Source: JACPDI01 sp035463475 | GTDB taxonomy: Bacteria; Acidobacteriota; Vicinamibacteria; Vicinamibacterales; 2-12-FULL-66-21 | Length of the DNA: 64,000 nucleotides | Direction: 5' to 3' | Assembly (NCBI GenBank): GCA_035463475.1 | Contig: DATHTE010000110.1 | Coordinates: forward strand, 1-64,000 | In this document: positions 15,979-24,327 of the stretch, in pieces | Numbering within the stretch: position 1 is the first letter of the stretch | Layout: every line of letters starts with the position of its first letter | Translations under genes and position numbers: made by a program | Notes under the pieces: model-generated | Seen by the model: only the letters and a program-made list of their open reading frames with translations | What the model was told of the DNA's origin: nothing | Databases searched by the model: none

Positions 15979-17354
15979 GGGCACCAGCCCTCGCGATCGT
16001 CGGGATCGTCCTCGGCGGACTCGCGGCGTGCGCGCCGAAGCCGGCGCCCGTCGTGACCGTCGCGCCGCGCTACCCGGCGTTCATGTTTCCAGGCGTGCCC
16101 CCGGAGCTGGGGGCCGATCCGGCGCTCGTGGCGCGGCACGACGCCGCGTGGCAGCGGCTGCAGGCGGGAGAGTTGCGCGAGGCCGAGCGCGATTTCAAAT
16201 GGGTGACGGAACGAAGCGGCGCCTTTTTTCCCTCTCAGACCGGGCTGGGCTACGTCGCGCTGGCGGGCCGCGAGTTCCGCGAAGCGCTCCTGCACTTCGA
16301 GCTGGGTCTCGCGGTGGCGCCCTGGTACGTGCCGGCGATGGCGGGCCGCGGCGAGGCGCTGCTGGGCCTGGGACGCCGGCAGGAGGCGATTGCCAGCTTC
16401 GAGGCGGTGCTGGCCGCGAACCCGTCGATGACCGAGTTGCGATCCCGCGTGGACGCGTTGCGCTTCCGTGCGATGGAGGACGAGATCGGCGCGGCGCGTC
16501 GCGCCCGCGACGTCGGCCGCTTCGACGAAGCGGCGGCCGCCTACGAACGCGCGATTTCCGCTTCGCCCGAAAGCGGCTTCCTGTATCGCGAGCTTGCGGC
16601 CGCCGAGCAGCGCCTGGGCCGCAATGACGCAGCGCTCGCGCACGCGCGAAAGGCGATCGAGCTGGACGCTACGGACGCACGGGCGCACCTGCTCGCGGGG
16701 GAAATTCTCGAGGCACAGCGGCAATTCGCCGCCGCGCTCGCCGAGTACGAGGCCGCCGCGGCGCTCGAGCCCGGGGAGGAAATCCAGGCTCGCATCGAAA
16801 GCGCCCGCGAGCGCGCGGCGCTGGCCAACCTGCCGCCGGAGTTCCAGGCGATCCAGCAGGAGCCATCCATCACTCGGGGCGAGCTCGCTGCGCTCATCGG
16901 AGTGCGCCTCGACGACCTCATCCAGCAGGCCCGCCGCCGCGAGGCGCCGGTCATGACCGACACGCGCGGCCACTGGGCAGCCCCCTGGATCGGTAGCGTC
17001 ATTCGCGCCGGCATCATGGATCCGTACCCGAACCACACGTTCCAACCGCACGCTCGCGTGCGCCGCGCGGAGCTTGCCCTCGCAGTCAGCCGCTTGCTCG
17101 GGGTCCTGGGGACCAGGAACCCGCGCGCCCTGCAGCAATGGCGCGAGGCGCGACCGCGGTTTGGCGACCTCCCGACGACGCACCTCGGATATCCCGCGGC
17201 GGCGCTTTCGGTGGGCGCCGAGATCCTCGAGCCGCTCGAAGGCAACACGTTCCAGCCGGGGCGTCCCGTCTCCGGCGCGGAGGCTCTCGAGGCCCTCGAG
17301 CGCATCGACGCGCTCTGGCGGGGACGACCGGCGCGCGCAGGCCGGCCCCGGTAG
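15975..17354 (+). CDS. TPR lipoprotein with C-terminal S-layer-homology-like repeats
   Basis: 459 residues from a GTG overlapping the hflX stop. A signal peptide ends in a lipobox (GGLAAC, Cys at 19), so it should be lipid-anchored. From about residue 55 to 290 there are at least five TPR-like helical pairs (for example LGYVALAGREFREALLHFEL and AYERAISASPES). The C-terminus has SLH-like segments: TDTRGHWAAPWIGSVIRAGI with PYPNHTFQPHARVRRAELA, and a second, weaker copy ending GNTFQPGRPVSGAEALEALE. SLH modules bind cell-wall polymers or secondary polysaccharides. Exact role unknown; the layout suggests an envelope scaffold. Confidence 0.75.
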   Translation: MRAPALAIVGIVLGGLAACAPKPAPVVTVAPRYPAFMFPGVPPELGADPALVARHDAAWQRLQAGELREAERDFKWVTERSGAFFPSQTGLGYVALAGREFREALLHFELGLAVAPWYVPAMAGRGEALLGLGRRQEAIASFEAVLAANPSMTELRSRVDALRFRAMEDEIGAARRARDVGRFDEAAAAYERAISASPESGFLYRELAAAEQRLGRNDAALAHARKAIELDATDARAHLLAGEILEAQRQFAAALAEYEAAAALEPGEEIQARIESARERAALANLPPEFQAIQQEPSITRGELAALIGVRLDDLIQQARRREAPVMTDTRGHWAAPWIGSVIRAGIMDPYPNHTFQPHARVRRAELALAVSRLLGVLGTRNPRALQQWREARPRFGDLPTTHLGYPAAALSVGAEILEPLEGNTFQPGRPVSGAEALEALERIDALWRGRPARAGRPR

Positions 17355-17356
17355 CG

Positions 17357-17917
17357 ATGCTGGCCTCACTCACCGCCGCAAATCAGCTGACGCTGCTCCG
17401 GATGGCGCTCATTCCGGCGTTCGTGATCTTCCTGCTGTACGGGTATAGCGGCTGGGGCCTCCTCACCCTCGTCTTCGCCGGCATCACGGACGGACTTGAC
17501 GGCCTGATCGCGCGGCGGACCGGCCAGAAAACGACGCTCGGCGCGTGGCTTGACCCGATGGCGGACAAGCTGCTCCTGGTGACCACGTTCATCATGCTGA
17601 CGCTGCCGGGGCTGGGGTTCGCCAATCGCCTGCCGATCTGGCTGACGGTGCTCGTCATCAGCCGCGACGTCGCCATCGTGCTGGCGGTGGCCGTCGTCAA
17701 TTTCGCCATCGGCCGGCGCACGTTTCTCCCCTCGATTTACGGCAAGATCGCGACCGCCACCTACATCGTGACCGGGGTGGTAACCCTGACGTTCAACTAC
17801 CTGAATCGCCCCTCCGCGCTGGTCACCATCTGCGTCTACGGGTCGCTCTTCGTCACCATCGTGTCGGGCGTCCACTACGTGCGGCACGGGCTGCAAATCA
17901 TCAAGCAGCATGCCTGA
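17357..17917 (+). CDS. pgsA: CDP-alcohol phosphatidyltransferase, PgsA-like
   Basis: 186 residues from the ATG at 17357, two bases after the preceding stop. The full catalytic motif DG-x2-AR-x8-G-x3-D-x3-D is present as DGLIARRTGQKTTLGAWLD followed by PMADK. Six hydrophobic segments are expected. It most resembles CDP-diacylglycerol--glycerol-3-phosphate 3-phosphatidyltransferase, which makes phosphatidylglycerophosphate on the cytoplasmic face of the inner membrane; the start SLTAANQLTLLRMALIP is typical of PgsA. Other CDP-alcohols (inositol phosphate, serine) cannot be ruled out by motif alone. Confidence 0.85.
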   Translation: MLASLTAANQLTLLRMALIPAFVIFLLYGYSGWGLLTLVFAGITDGLDGLIARRTGQKTTLGAWLDPMADKLLLVTTFIMLTLPGLGFANRLPIWLTVLVISRDVAIVLAVAVVNFAIGRRTFLPSIYGKIATATYIVTGVVTLTFNYLNRPSALVTICVYGSLFVTIVSGVHYVRHGLQIIKQHA

Positions 17918-17923
17918 AACGCC

Positions 17924-17953
17924 TTGCAGGGGTGCCTTCGGCGGCGCTATATT
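17924..17953 (+). promoter_or_regulatory. Promoter of the coiled-coil protein gene
   Basis: TTGCAG (17924-17929), 18-base spacer, TATATT (17948-17953). The predicted start near 17960 leaves a leader of about 54 bases to the ATG at 18014, with a GGCGGAG ribosome site. Confidence 0.5.
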
Positions 17954-18013
17954 TGAGCCGCTTCCCTCATCCTCACGACCCGTCCGACCGAAAAGAAGCA
18001 GGCGGAGACCACC

Positions 18014-20707
18014 ATGCTGGAAGCTTTCCGGAAGGGTAAGCCTGCGCGCGAGCAGGCCGACGAACTCCAAACACTCATCACGACGGCGCGCGGCGAGCGA
18101 GAGCAGCTGGCCAAGGCGCTGTCCGACGTCCGACAGCACGGCGCCAAGGTGAACGAGGCGTCCCGCGCCCTCCAGCAGGTTGAAGAGGGCGCGAACCAGA
18201 CGCGGGCGCGGCTCGAGGAGCTGTTCGAGCGGCTGGCGCAGGCCGATCGGAAGGGAGAGCTGGCCGAGACGCTCGACGCGCGCGTCCGCGAGCTGACCGA
18301 CAGCATCAAGAAGGCGGCGCGCGAGGCGGAGAAGCTCACGGCGCCGGACGGCGAGCTGCAGAAGCACCGGAACGCCCTCCAGAGCCTGTCGTCGCAGGCG
18401 CTCCAGACGCGCGCCAGCCTCGACGCGCTCAAGAAGGAGCACGCCGTGCTCGACGAGGTGCGGGAGCAGCTGCGCCAGTCCACCTCCGACGTGCGCGAAG
18501 CGGCGGACCGCGCGGCGGCGCTCCGGAACGAGGTCGACCAGCTCCGGGCGGCGGCGGCGCAGGCCGCGCAGGAAAACGCGCGCGTCCGCGAGACGACGCG
18601 CGAGACGCGCGACGAGGCCGCGGCCGTCGCCGAGACCGTCAAGGAAATCGAGAAGAAGATGGGCACCTTCGCCAAGCTCCAGGAGCTGACGAAGACGACC
18701 GACGAGCGGCTGGCCACGCTGAACGGCCTCGCGGAGCACGTCGGGCAGAAGGTAAAGGCGCTCGAGAACCAGAAGCACACGGTGGAGCACGCGGTGGTCG
18801 AGGCGAACCGCCTGAACGAGATGATCTGGCACATGGAGGTGCAGATCGCGAAACTCAACGAGGGCACGCGCCAGGCCGCGCGGACGCAGGAGACGGTGGA
18901 GCGCATCGACAAGCTGGCGCGAGAGGCGCAGGCGCAGCTCGAGACGGCGACGCGCGCCAAGGACGCGCTCGCGCAGGAGATCGGACGCCTGGAGCGCGAT
19001 CGCTCGACGCTCGGCGAGTTCATCCGGGGATACCTGGAACGGTTGACGCTGGAGCGGCGGGAGTTCGATGCGTTCGAGCAGCGCATCAAGGCGCTCCAGA
19101 CGACGTTGAAGGAGTCGGAGAACCGGATGGAAGCGGTCGCCGGCCGCGAGCGGAACGTCGCCGCCGTCGGTCAACGAGCCGACGCGCTGGCCAAGCAGCT
19201 CGCCGACCTCTCGGCGCAGGCGGAGGAGCTGCAGAAGAAGCAGATGGCGCTCGAGGGGCTGCAGGAAGCGCTCGGCCACGTCGACGAGCTTTCAGCCAGG
19301 ACGGCGCGCCAGTTCGAAACACTGGTGCAGAGCCGCCAGGATCTCGACACGCTCCGGCGCGAGATCCAGGAGTTCTACAAGAGCCACGCCGCGGCCGCGC
19401 AGCTGCGGGATCGGCTCGGCGAAGACCGCGCGGCGCTCGAGGCGTTCCTCGAACGCGTCGCGTCCTTCACGACGAGCGTACCCGAGCTCGACGCCAAGAT
19501 GGACGCGATCGGCGGCAAGCTGTCGATCGTGGACGAGGCCACCCAGAAGGCGACCAACCTCGTGGCAATCGCGGACGATCTCGATCGGCAGATGGTCCGG
19601 CTGGCCGGGCAGCAGCAGTTCGTCGAGAGAATCGAAGGGCGGCTGAACGCGCTGAACGTGTTGAGCGGGGAGGTGGACCGCAAGATCGAGGAGCAGATCC
19701 GCCGCCGCGGCGAGGTGGACGGGCTTCGCAGCGTGTGCGACGGCCTGGCGCTGCAGATTGCCGACGCGCAGCAGAAGCTCGAAGGTGTCAGCCAGCTCCA
19801 GAACAAGCTGCTCCCGCTGACCACGCAGCTCTCCATGCTGAAATCGCAGATCGAGAAGGCGCACGCTCGCATCACCGAGCTCCGCCGAGACGAGGCGGAG
19901 CTGGCCGAGCAGGAGAAGCGCCTGAGCGAGATGCTCGTGGGCGGCCAGACGGTGGCCGCGGAGAGCATCGAGCGCCTGCGCCAGATCCAGGCACTCGGGG
20001 AGGAGCTCGCGCGGTCAACGGGGGTGAAGGACGAGCTGATCGAGGAGCTCGGGCGCGTGCAGGCGCGGCAACGCGACGTCGCCCAGCAGGTCGAGGCGTC
20101 CGACGAGCAGGTCAAGCGGCTCGAGGCGGCGCTGAAGGCGCTCGACCAGCGCCGCGCGCAGCTCGCGTTCTCGGAGCGGCGCATGGACGTGTACGAGGCG
20201 AAGCTCTCCGAGCTGGTCGCGCTCATGGCCGACGTCGAGCGCAAGCTCGAGGCGGTGGCCGCGCGCGAGGGGGTGCTCGAGGCGCTTCGCCGCCAGGTCG
20301 AGGCTGTGCACGAAGTGAGCGCGCGCTCCAAGGCGGACCTGCAGCACGTCGAGGAGCGGCGGTCGCAGCTCGCCAAGCTGAAGGCGACCGTGGACCAGCT
20401 GCTCGATACCGCCGGGCAGACGGAGGCGCGCCTCGTGGAGATCGAGGCGCGCAAGGCGCTGGTCGACGAGGTGCAGCTGAAGACCAGCGTCATCGCGAAC
20501 ATGCTGCAGGACGTGCAGGTCAACATGGAGAGTCTCGGCGAGCACAAGGCGGTGCTCGATCACGTTCTCGAGACCTTCGCGACGCTGACCGAGATGGCGC
20601 AGCAGGCGCAGGCCACTCTCAAGGCGCTGCAGACCGAGCGCGAGCTGGCCGAGCGCATCGAGGGGGGCATCAAACAGCTGCGGGGGCGCACCGCCGCGGC
20701 CGGGTAA
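18014..20707 (+). CDS. Large coiled-coil protein, unknown function
   Basis: 897 residues, almost wholly predicted coiled coil: heptad-rich, dominated by Ala, Glu, Leu, Gln, Arg and Lys, nearly without Pro and Gly after the first 20 residues. There is no signal peptide, no membrane segment, and no Walker A/B motif at either end, so it is not an SMC or Rad50 ATPase. Repeating blocks such as RLNALNVLSGEVDRKIEEQI and LDQRRAQLAFSERRMDVYEA suggest internal duplication. The short N-terminal head (MLEAFRKGKPAREQ) is basic. A filament-forming or membrane-scaffold role is possible, but nothing in the sequence fixes it. It has its own promoter and overlaps the convergent UDP-xylose synthase gene by 148 bases. 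Confidence 0.7.
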   Translation: MLEAFRKGKPAREQADELQTLITTARGEREQLAKALSDVRQHGAKVNEASRALQQVEEGANQTRARLEELFERLAQADRKGELAETLDARVRELTDSIKKAAREAEKLTAPDGELQKHRNALQSLSSQALQTRASLDALKKEHAVLDEVREQLRQSTSDVREAADRAAALRNEVDQLRAAAAQAAQENARVRETTRETRDEAAAVAETVKEIEKKMGTFAKLQELTKTTDERLATLNGLAEHVGQKVKALENQKHTVEHAVVEANRLNEMIWHMEVQIAKLNEGTRQAARTQETVERIDKLAREAQAQLETATRAKDALAQEIGRLERDRSTLGEFIRGYLERLTLERREFDAFEQRIKALQTTLKESENRMEAVAGRERNVAAVGQRADALAKQLADLSAQAEELQKKQMALEGLQEALGHVDELSARTARQFETLVQSRQDLDTLRREIQEFYKSHAAAAQLRDRLGEDRAALEAFLERVASFTTSVPELDAKMDAIGGKLSIVDEATQKATNLVAIADDLDRQMVRLAGQQQFVERIEGRLNALNVLSGEVDRKIEEQIRRRGEVDGLRSVCDGLALQIADAQQKLEGVSQLQNKLLPLTTQLSMLKSQIEKAHARITELRRDEAELAEQEKRLSEMLVGGQTVAAESIERLRQIQALGEELARSTGVKDELIEELGRVQARQRDVAQQVEASDEQVKRLEAALKALDQRRAQLAFSERRMDVYEAKLSELVALMADVERKLEAVAAREGVLEALRRQVEAVHEVSARSKADLQHVEERRSQLAKLKATVDQLLDTAGQTEARLVEIEARKALVDEVQLKTSVIANMLQDVQVNMESLGEHKAVLDHVLETFATLTEMAQQAQATLKALQTERELAERIEGGIKQLRGRTAAAG

Positions 20708-21657
20708 TTGGGGTCTGACCCCAGTTTCTTTCTGAAGTACTCGATCGTCCGCGTGAGTCCTTCCTCGAGGCTCACCTTCGGCTCCCAGCCGAGGAGCGTA
20801 CGGGCGCGGGTGATGTCCGGCTGGCGGATCTTGGGATCGTCGGTCGGCAGCGGCCGCTGCACGAGGCGGCTGCGCGAACCGGTCATCCGCACGATGGTGT
20901 TCGCGATCTCCTCAATCGTCATCTCCGCCGGGTTCCCGATGTTCACCGGCTCGTTGACGTTCGACAGCATCAGCCGGAGCAGGCCGTCCACGAGATCGCT
21001 GATGTAGCAAAAGCTCCGCGTCTGCGCGCCGCTGCCGAAGACGGTGATGTCCTCATTTCTCAGCGCCTGCGCGATGAACGTCGGCACCGCGCGCCCGTCA
21101 TGCACGCGCATCCGCGGGCCGTAGGTGTTGAAGATCCGCGCGACCTTGGTGTCCACGCCGTGGTAGCGGTGGTACGCGATCGTGATCGCCTCGGCGAAGC
21201 GCTTCGCCTCGTCGTAAACCCCACGCGGGCCGATCGGATTGACGTTACCCCAGTACGTCTCCGTCTGCGGGTGCTCGAGCGGGTCCCCGTAGACCTCGGA
21301 AGTCGACGCCAACATGAACGTCGCCCCCTTCGCCTTGGCGAGCCCCAGGGCCTTGTGCGTCCCGAGCGCGCCCACCTTCAGCGTCGGGATCGGGTACTCG
21401 AGGTAGTCGATCGGACTCGCGGGGCTCGCCCAGTGAAGCACGTAGTCAACTGCCCCGTCGATGTAGATGTAGTTCGTGACGTCGTGCTTGATGAACAGGA
21501 AGTCCGTGTTGGCCAGGTGCGCGATGTTCGCCAGATCGCCCGTGAGGAGGTTGTCCACCCCCACGACCGAGTAGCCCCGCCCGACGAGCGCGTCGGCGAG
21601 ATGCGATCCGATGAACCCGGCGACGCCGGTGATGACGACCCGTTTGCCTTGTGCCAT
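20560..21657 (-). CDS. UDP-glucuronate decarboxylase (UDP-xylose synthase), with a repeat-derived tail
   Basis: 365 residues. Extended SDR fold: NAD-binding VVITGVAGFIGSHLADALV, catalytic Ser-Thr in LASTSEVYGDP and the Tyr-Lys pair in GVYDEAKRFAEA. HWASPASPIDYLEYPIPTLK is specific to UDP-xylose synthases, which convert UDP-glucuronate to UDP-xylose; the substrate would come from Ugd at 28639. The conserved body ends at about residue 310 (TRTIEYFRKKL). The following residues GSDPNY are encoded by a TGGGGTCAGACCCCA palindrome, and the rest of the roughly 55-residue tail is antisense to the coiled-coil gene, so the original stop was apparently lost. Confidence 0.9.
   Translation of the reverse strand: MAQGKRVVITGVAGFIGSHLADALVGRGYSVVGVDNLLTGDLANIAHLANTDFLFIKHDVTNYIYIDGAVDYVLHWASPASPIDYLEYPIPTLKVGALGTHKALGLAKAKGATFMLASTSEVYGDPLEHPQTETYWGNVNPIGPRGVYDEAKRFAEAITIAYHRYHGVDTKVARIFNTYGPRMRVHDGRAVPTFIAQALRNEDITVFGSGAQTRSFCYISDLVDGLLRLMLSNVNEPVNIGNPAEMTIEEIANTIVRMTGSRSRLVQRPLPTDDPKIRQPDITRARTLLGWEPKVSLEEGLTRTIEYFRKKLGSDPNYPAAAVRPRSCLMPPSMRSASSRSVCSALRVACACCAISVSVAKVSRT
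20709..20723. repeat. TGGGGTCTGACCCCA palindrome
   Basis: Fifteen-base palindrome two bases after the coiled-coil gene's TAA and inside the 3' part of the UDP-xylose synthase frame. The same core occurs twice at 42284-42372, including directly after the der stop. Confidence 0.8.
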
Positions 21658-21684
21658 GGGTGAGCGGTGTCCAGGCGGCTGCCG

Positions 21685-23121
21685 TCAGTACGCCTGCTTG
21701 CCGAAGCCGCGCAGGAGCGTGAGCCACATGATCTTGAGGTCCAGCGAGACCGACCAGTTCTCCATGTAGTACAGGTCGTACTCGATCCGCTTCTCGAGCG
21801 ACGTGTTGCCGCGCCAGCCGTTCACCTGCGCCCAACCGGTGATCCCCGCCTTCACCTTGTGACGCAGCATGTACTGCGGGATCCGCTGCTTGAACTGCTC
21901 GACGAAATACGGGCGCTCGGGCCGCGGCCCGACGATCGACATGTCTCCATTCAGGACGTTCCAGAATTGCGGCAACTCGTCGAGGTCGAAGCGCCGCAGC
22001 CATCGTCCGATGGCGGTCGCCCGCGGGTCGTCCTCGCGGGCCCAGACCGGCCCGGTCGTGTCCTCCGCCCCGGGGTACATCGAGCGGAACTTGTAGACGG
22101 TGAACGCCTTGCCATCCAGTCCCATCCGCTCCTGCTCATAGAGGACCGATCCCTCAGACGAGAGCCGCACGATGACCGCGATGATCGCCATCGGGACGGC
22201 CAGCAGGGCGAGCGCGACGGCCGAGATCGCGATGTCGATCATCCGCTTGAGCACGCTGTTGAGCCCCTGCAGCGGGACGTCGTTGATCGCGATCATCGGG
22301 ATGCCGTCGAGATCCTCCAGCCGCGCGCGCAGCGCGATGAACTGCAGGAGGTCCGGCACCACACGCACGTCGACCACCTCGCGCGTCGTCTGGTCCATGA
22401 TCGTGAGCATCTTCACGTGCTCTTCGAGCGCGAGCGCGACGTACACCTGGTCCACGCGCTCGCGCTGGATGATCTCGCCGATTTCCGACAGCGTTCCGAG
22501 CAGCGGCAGCCCGCGATAGCCGATGTGATCGCCGGCGGCGCGGTCGTCAGCAAAACCGACGATCCGGTAGCCCAGCTCGCGGTGCTCGATGATCCGGTCC
22601 GCGACCAGGCGCCCGAGCTCTCCCGCGCCCGCGATCAGCACGCGCTTGAGGCCGATGCCCGCGCGCCAGCGCCGCTGCAGCGCCTCGCGCACCACGATCC
22701 GCGCGCCAAACGTGAACAGGACGGTGAGGATGAGGAAGAGACCCCAGACCAGCTGCGAGATCTCGTACACGCCGCGGTCCTTGTCCGCGTCCGACACGTA
22801 GTACGCCTGGAAGTACAGCGTTCCGACAATCCCGAGGACGACGGCCAGCACCGTGCCGACGAAGACGCCGAAGAAATCATCCACGCGCGAGCGGCCGCGG
22901 CGCAGCCGGTAGACCCCGTGGAGCTGAAACGCGAGCGGGACCAGCATGCCGATGAACGGCATCACCTGGAGGTAGTTGGCGAACGGCGGGCGACCCTTGG
23001 TGAGCGGGATGAGCCCCGAATCGAACCGGAGGTAGTACGCCAGCGCGAACGCGCCCATCGCCAGGATGGCGTCAGCGGCGACGTGGAGCGCGACGAGCAG
23101 GCGGTTCTGGCGGCGGACCAT
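21685..23121 (-). CDS. Polyprenyl-phosphate hexose-1-phosphate transferase (WcaJ/WbaP-like)
   Basis: 478 residues. It loads the first sugar phosphate from a UDP-sugar onto undecaprenyl phosphate and so starts an exopolysaccharide repeat unit. Four N-terminal membrane helices (about 10-145), a CoA-binding-like Rossmann domain (RVLIAGAGELGRLVADRII, about 160-270), one more helix, then the C-terminal transferase domain from about 288 (KRMIDIAISAVALALLAVP) with EQERMGLDGKAFTVYKFRSM, RFDLDELPQFWNVLNGDMS, IVGPRPERP and KAGITGWAQVNGWRG. The 27-base gap to the UDP-xylose synthase gene indicates one operon. Upstream lies a gggttcag-type repeat. Confidence 0.93.
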   Translation of the reverse strand: MVRRQNRLLVALHVAADAILAMGAFALAYYLRFDSGLIPLTKGRPPFANYLQVMPFIGMLVPLAFQLHGVYRLRRGRSRVDDFFGVFVGTVLAVVLGIVGTLYFQAYYVSDADKDRGVYEISQLVWGLFLILTVLFTFGARIVVREALQRRWRAGIGLKRVLIAGAGELGRLVADRIIEHRELGYRIVGFADDRAAGDHIGYRGLPLLGTLSEIGEIIQRERVDQVYVALALEEHVKMLTIMDQTTREVVDVRVVPDLLQFIALRARLEDLDGIPMIAINDVPLQGLNSVLKRMIDIAISAVALALLAVPMAIIAVIVRLSSEGSVLYEQERMGLDGKAFTVYKFRSMYPGAEDTTGPVWAREDDPRATAIGRWLRRFDLDELPQFWNVLNGDMSIVGPRPERPYFVEQFKQRIPQYMLRHKVKAGITGWAQVNGWRGNTSLEKRIEYDLYYMENWSVSLDLKIMWLTLLRGFGKQAY

Positions 23122-23123
23122 CT

Positions 23124-23206
23124 CAGGGTTCAGAGTTTAGGGTTCAGGGTTTTGTTGTTCAGGTTTCGGGTTCAGGCCGGAGTTCAGGTTTCGAGCTCCG
23201 GAGCTC
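23124..23206. repeat. gggttcag/gtttcag-type short repeat
   Basis: About 80 bases of degenerate units (cagggttcag, agtttaggg, ttcagggttt, ttcaggtttcg). It fills the gap between the transferase and glycosyltransferase genes and also encodes the last ~22 residues of the latter, including its stop. Confidence 0.7.
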
Positions 23207-24327
23207 TGGCTGCGCGTGCACAGAGCATCGTTTATGGCGCCGGTCATGCGTTCGATGAACACCTCGGTCGAGAACTTCTCGACGTGCGCTCGCATCGTGG
23301 CGACGTCGATCGGCATCCGCCGGACCCTCCGAAGGCCGTCTGCGAAGGCGGAGACCGACGCGTCCCGCACGAGGACTCCGGTCACGCCGTCCACGACCGA
23401 TTCGAGCGCGCCTCCCCGGGCCAGCGCGACGACGGGGCAGCCGCAGGCCTGCGCTTCCACCGGCACCATGCCGAAGTCCTCCTCGCCCGGCATCACGAGC
23501 GCGGCCGCGCCGCGGTACAGCGCCCGGATCTCCTCGTTCGATCGCGAACCGAGGAACTCCACCTGCGGCGGCGCCATACGGCTGAGGCGTGACAGCTCGG
23601 GACCGCGCCCGACAATCTTCAGCGGCAGCTCCGCGGCCTCCGCCGCGGCAATGGCGAGATCCAACCTCTTATAGGGGACCAATGCGGACACGATCAACAG
23701 ATAATTATCGGCCAATCGCCCCTCTGGCGTGAAGAATTCGGTATCGACCGGCGGATGCACCACCCGGGCCGCCCGGCCGTAGTAGCGGGCGATGCGAGCG
23801 GCGACGTGCCGCGAGTTGGCGACGAAGCGGTGGACCCTGGAGGCGGTGTCGGCGTCCCACCGGGCGAGCCGGCCCATGTACCGCCGCAACAGCCGGGCCG
23901 CCACGCGGCCCACTCGCTCCTCGCCGAAGTACGCGTCGAACTGGTCCCACGCGTAGCGCATGGGGGAGTGGCAGTAGCACACGTGGACGGCGCGGCCGGC
24001 CGGCACGACCGCCTTGGCCGCGCAGTGGCTGCTGCTCACGATCAGATCGAAACGGTCCAGGTCGAACTGCTCGATCGCGAACGGGAACATCGGGAGGTAG
24101 TGTCGATAGAGGCGGGCCGCGGCGGGGAGGCGCTGGACCACCGAGCGGTGCGCGGTGCGGCGCTCGAGTTCCGCCGACACGCTCCCCGGGACGTGCAGCA
24201 GCGTGAAGATCTCGGCGCGAGGGAACATGCGGACGAGCGCCTCGAGCACGCGCTCCCCTCCGCGCATGCCGGTCAGCCAGTCGTGCACGAGGGCAACCCG
24301 CAGGCCCTCGAACGGCGACCCGATCAC
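23137..24327 (-). CDS. Glycosyltransferase family 4 (WbaZ-like)
   Basis: 396 residues from the GTG at 24327, which overlaps the upstream stop (GTGA). N-terminal acceptor domain starts RVALVHDWLTGMRGGERVLE, a form typical of WbaZ/mannosyltransferase-like GT4 enzymes; the donor domain carries LLIVSALVPYKRLDLAIAAA and the GEEDFGMVPVEAQACGCPVV E-x7-E site. The final ~22 residues (ARNLNSGLNPKPEQQNPEP) are encoded by the gggttcag repeat and are unlikely to be functional. Probably adds a sugar to the lipid-linked exopolysaccharide unit; sugar and linkage unknown. Confidence 0.9.
   Translation of the reverse strand: MIGSPFEGLRVALVHDWLTGMRGGERVLEALVRMFPRAEIFTLLHVPGSVSAELERRTAHRSVVQRLPAAARLYRHYLPMFPFAIEQFDLDRFDLIVSSSHCAAKAVVPAGRAVHVCYCHSPMRYAWDQFDAYFGEERVGRVAARLLRRYMGRLARWDADTASRVHRFVANSRHVAARIARYYGRAARVVHPPVDTEFFTPEGRLADNYLLIVSALVPYKRLDLAIAAAEAAELPLKIVGRGPELSRLSRMAPPQVEFLGSRSNEEIRALYRGAAALVMPGEEDFGMVPVEAQACGCPVVALARGGALESVVDGVTGVLVRDASVSAFADGLRRVRRMPIDVATMRAHVEKFSTEVFIERMTGAINDALCTRSQSSGARNLNSGLNPKPEQQNPEP

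Noticed and set aside
23124..23206. CRISPR-like array at the gggttcag repeat
   Set aside because: Units are about 8-12 bases, degenerate and without spacers; no cas genes are present.
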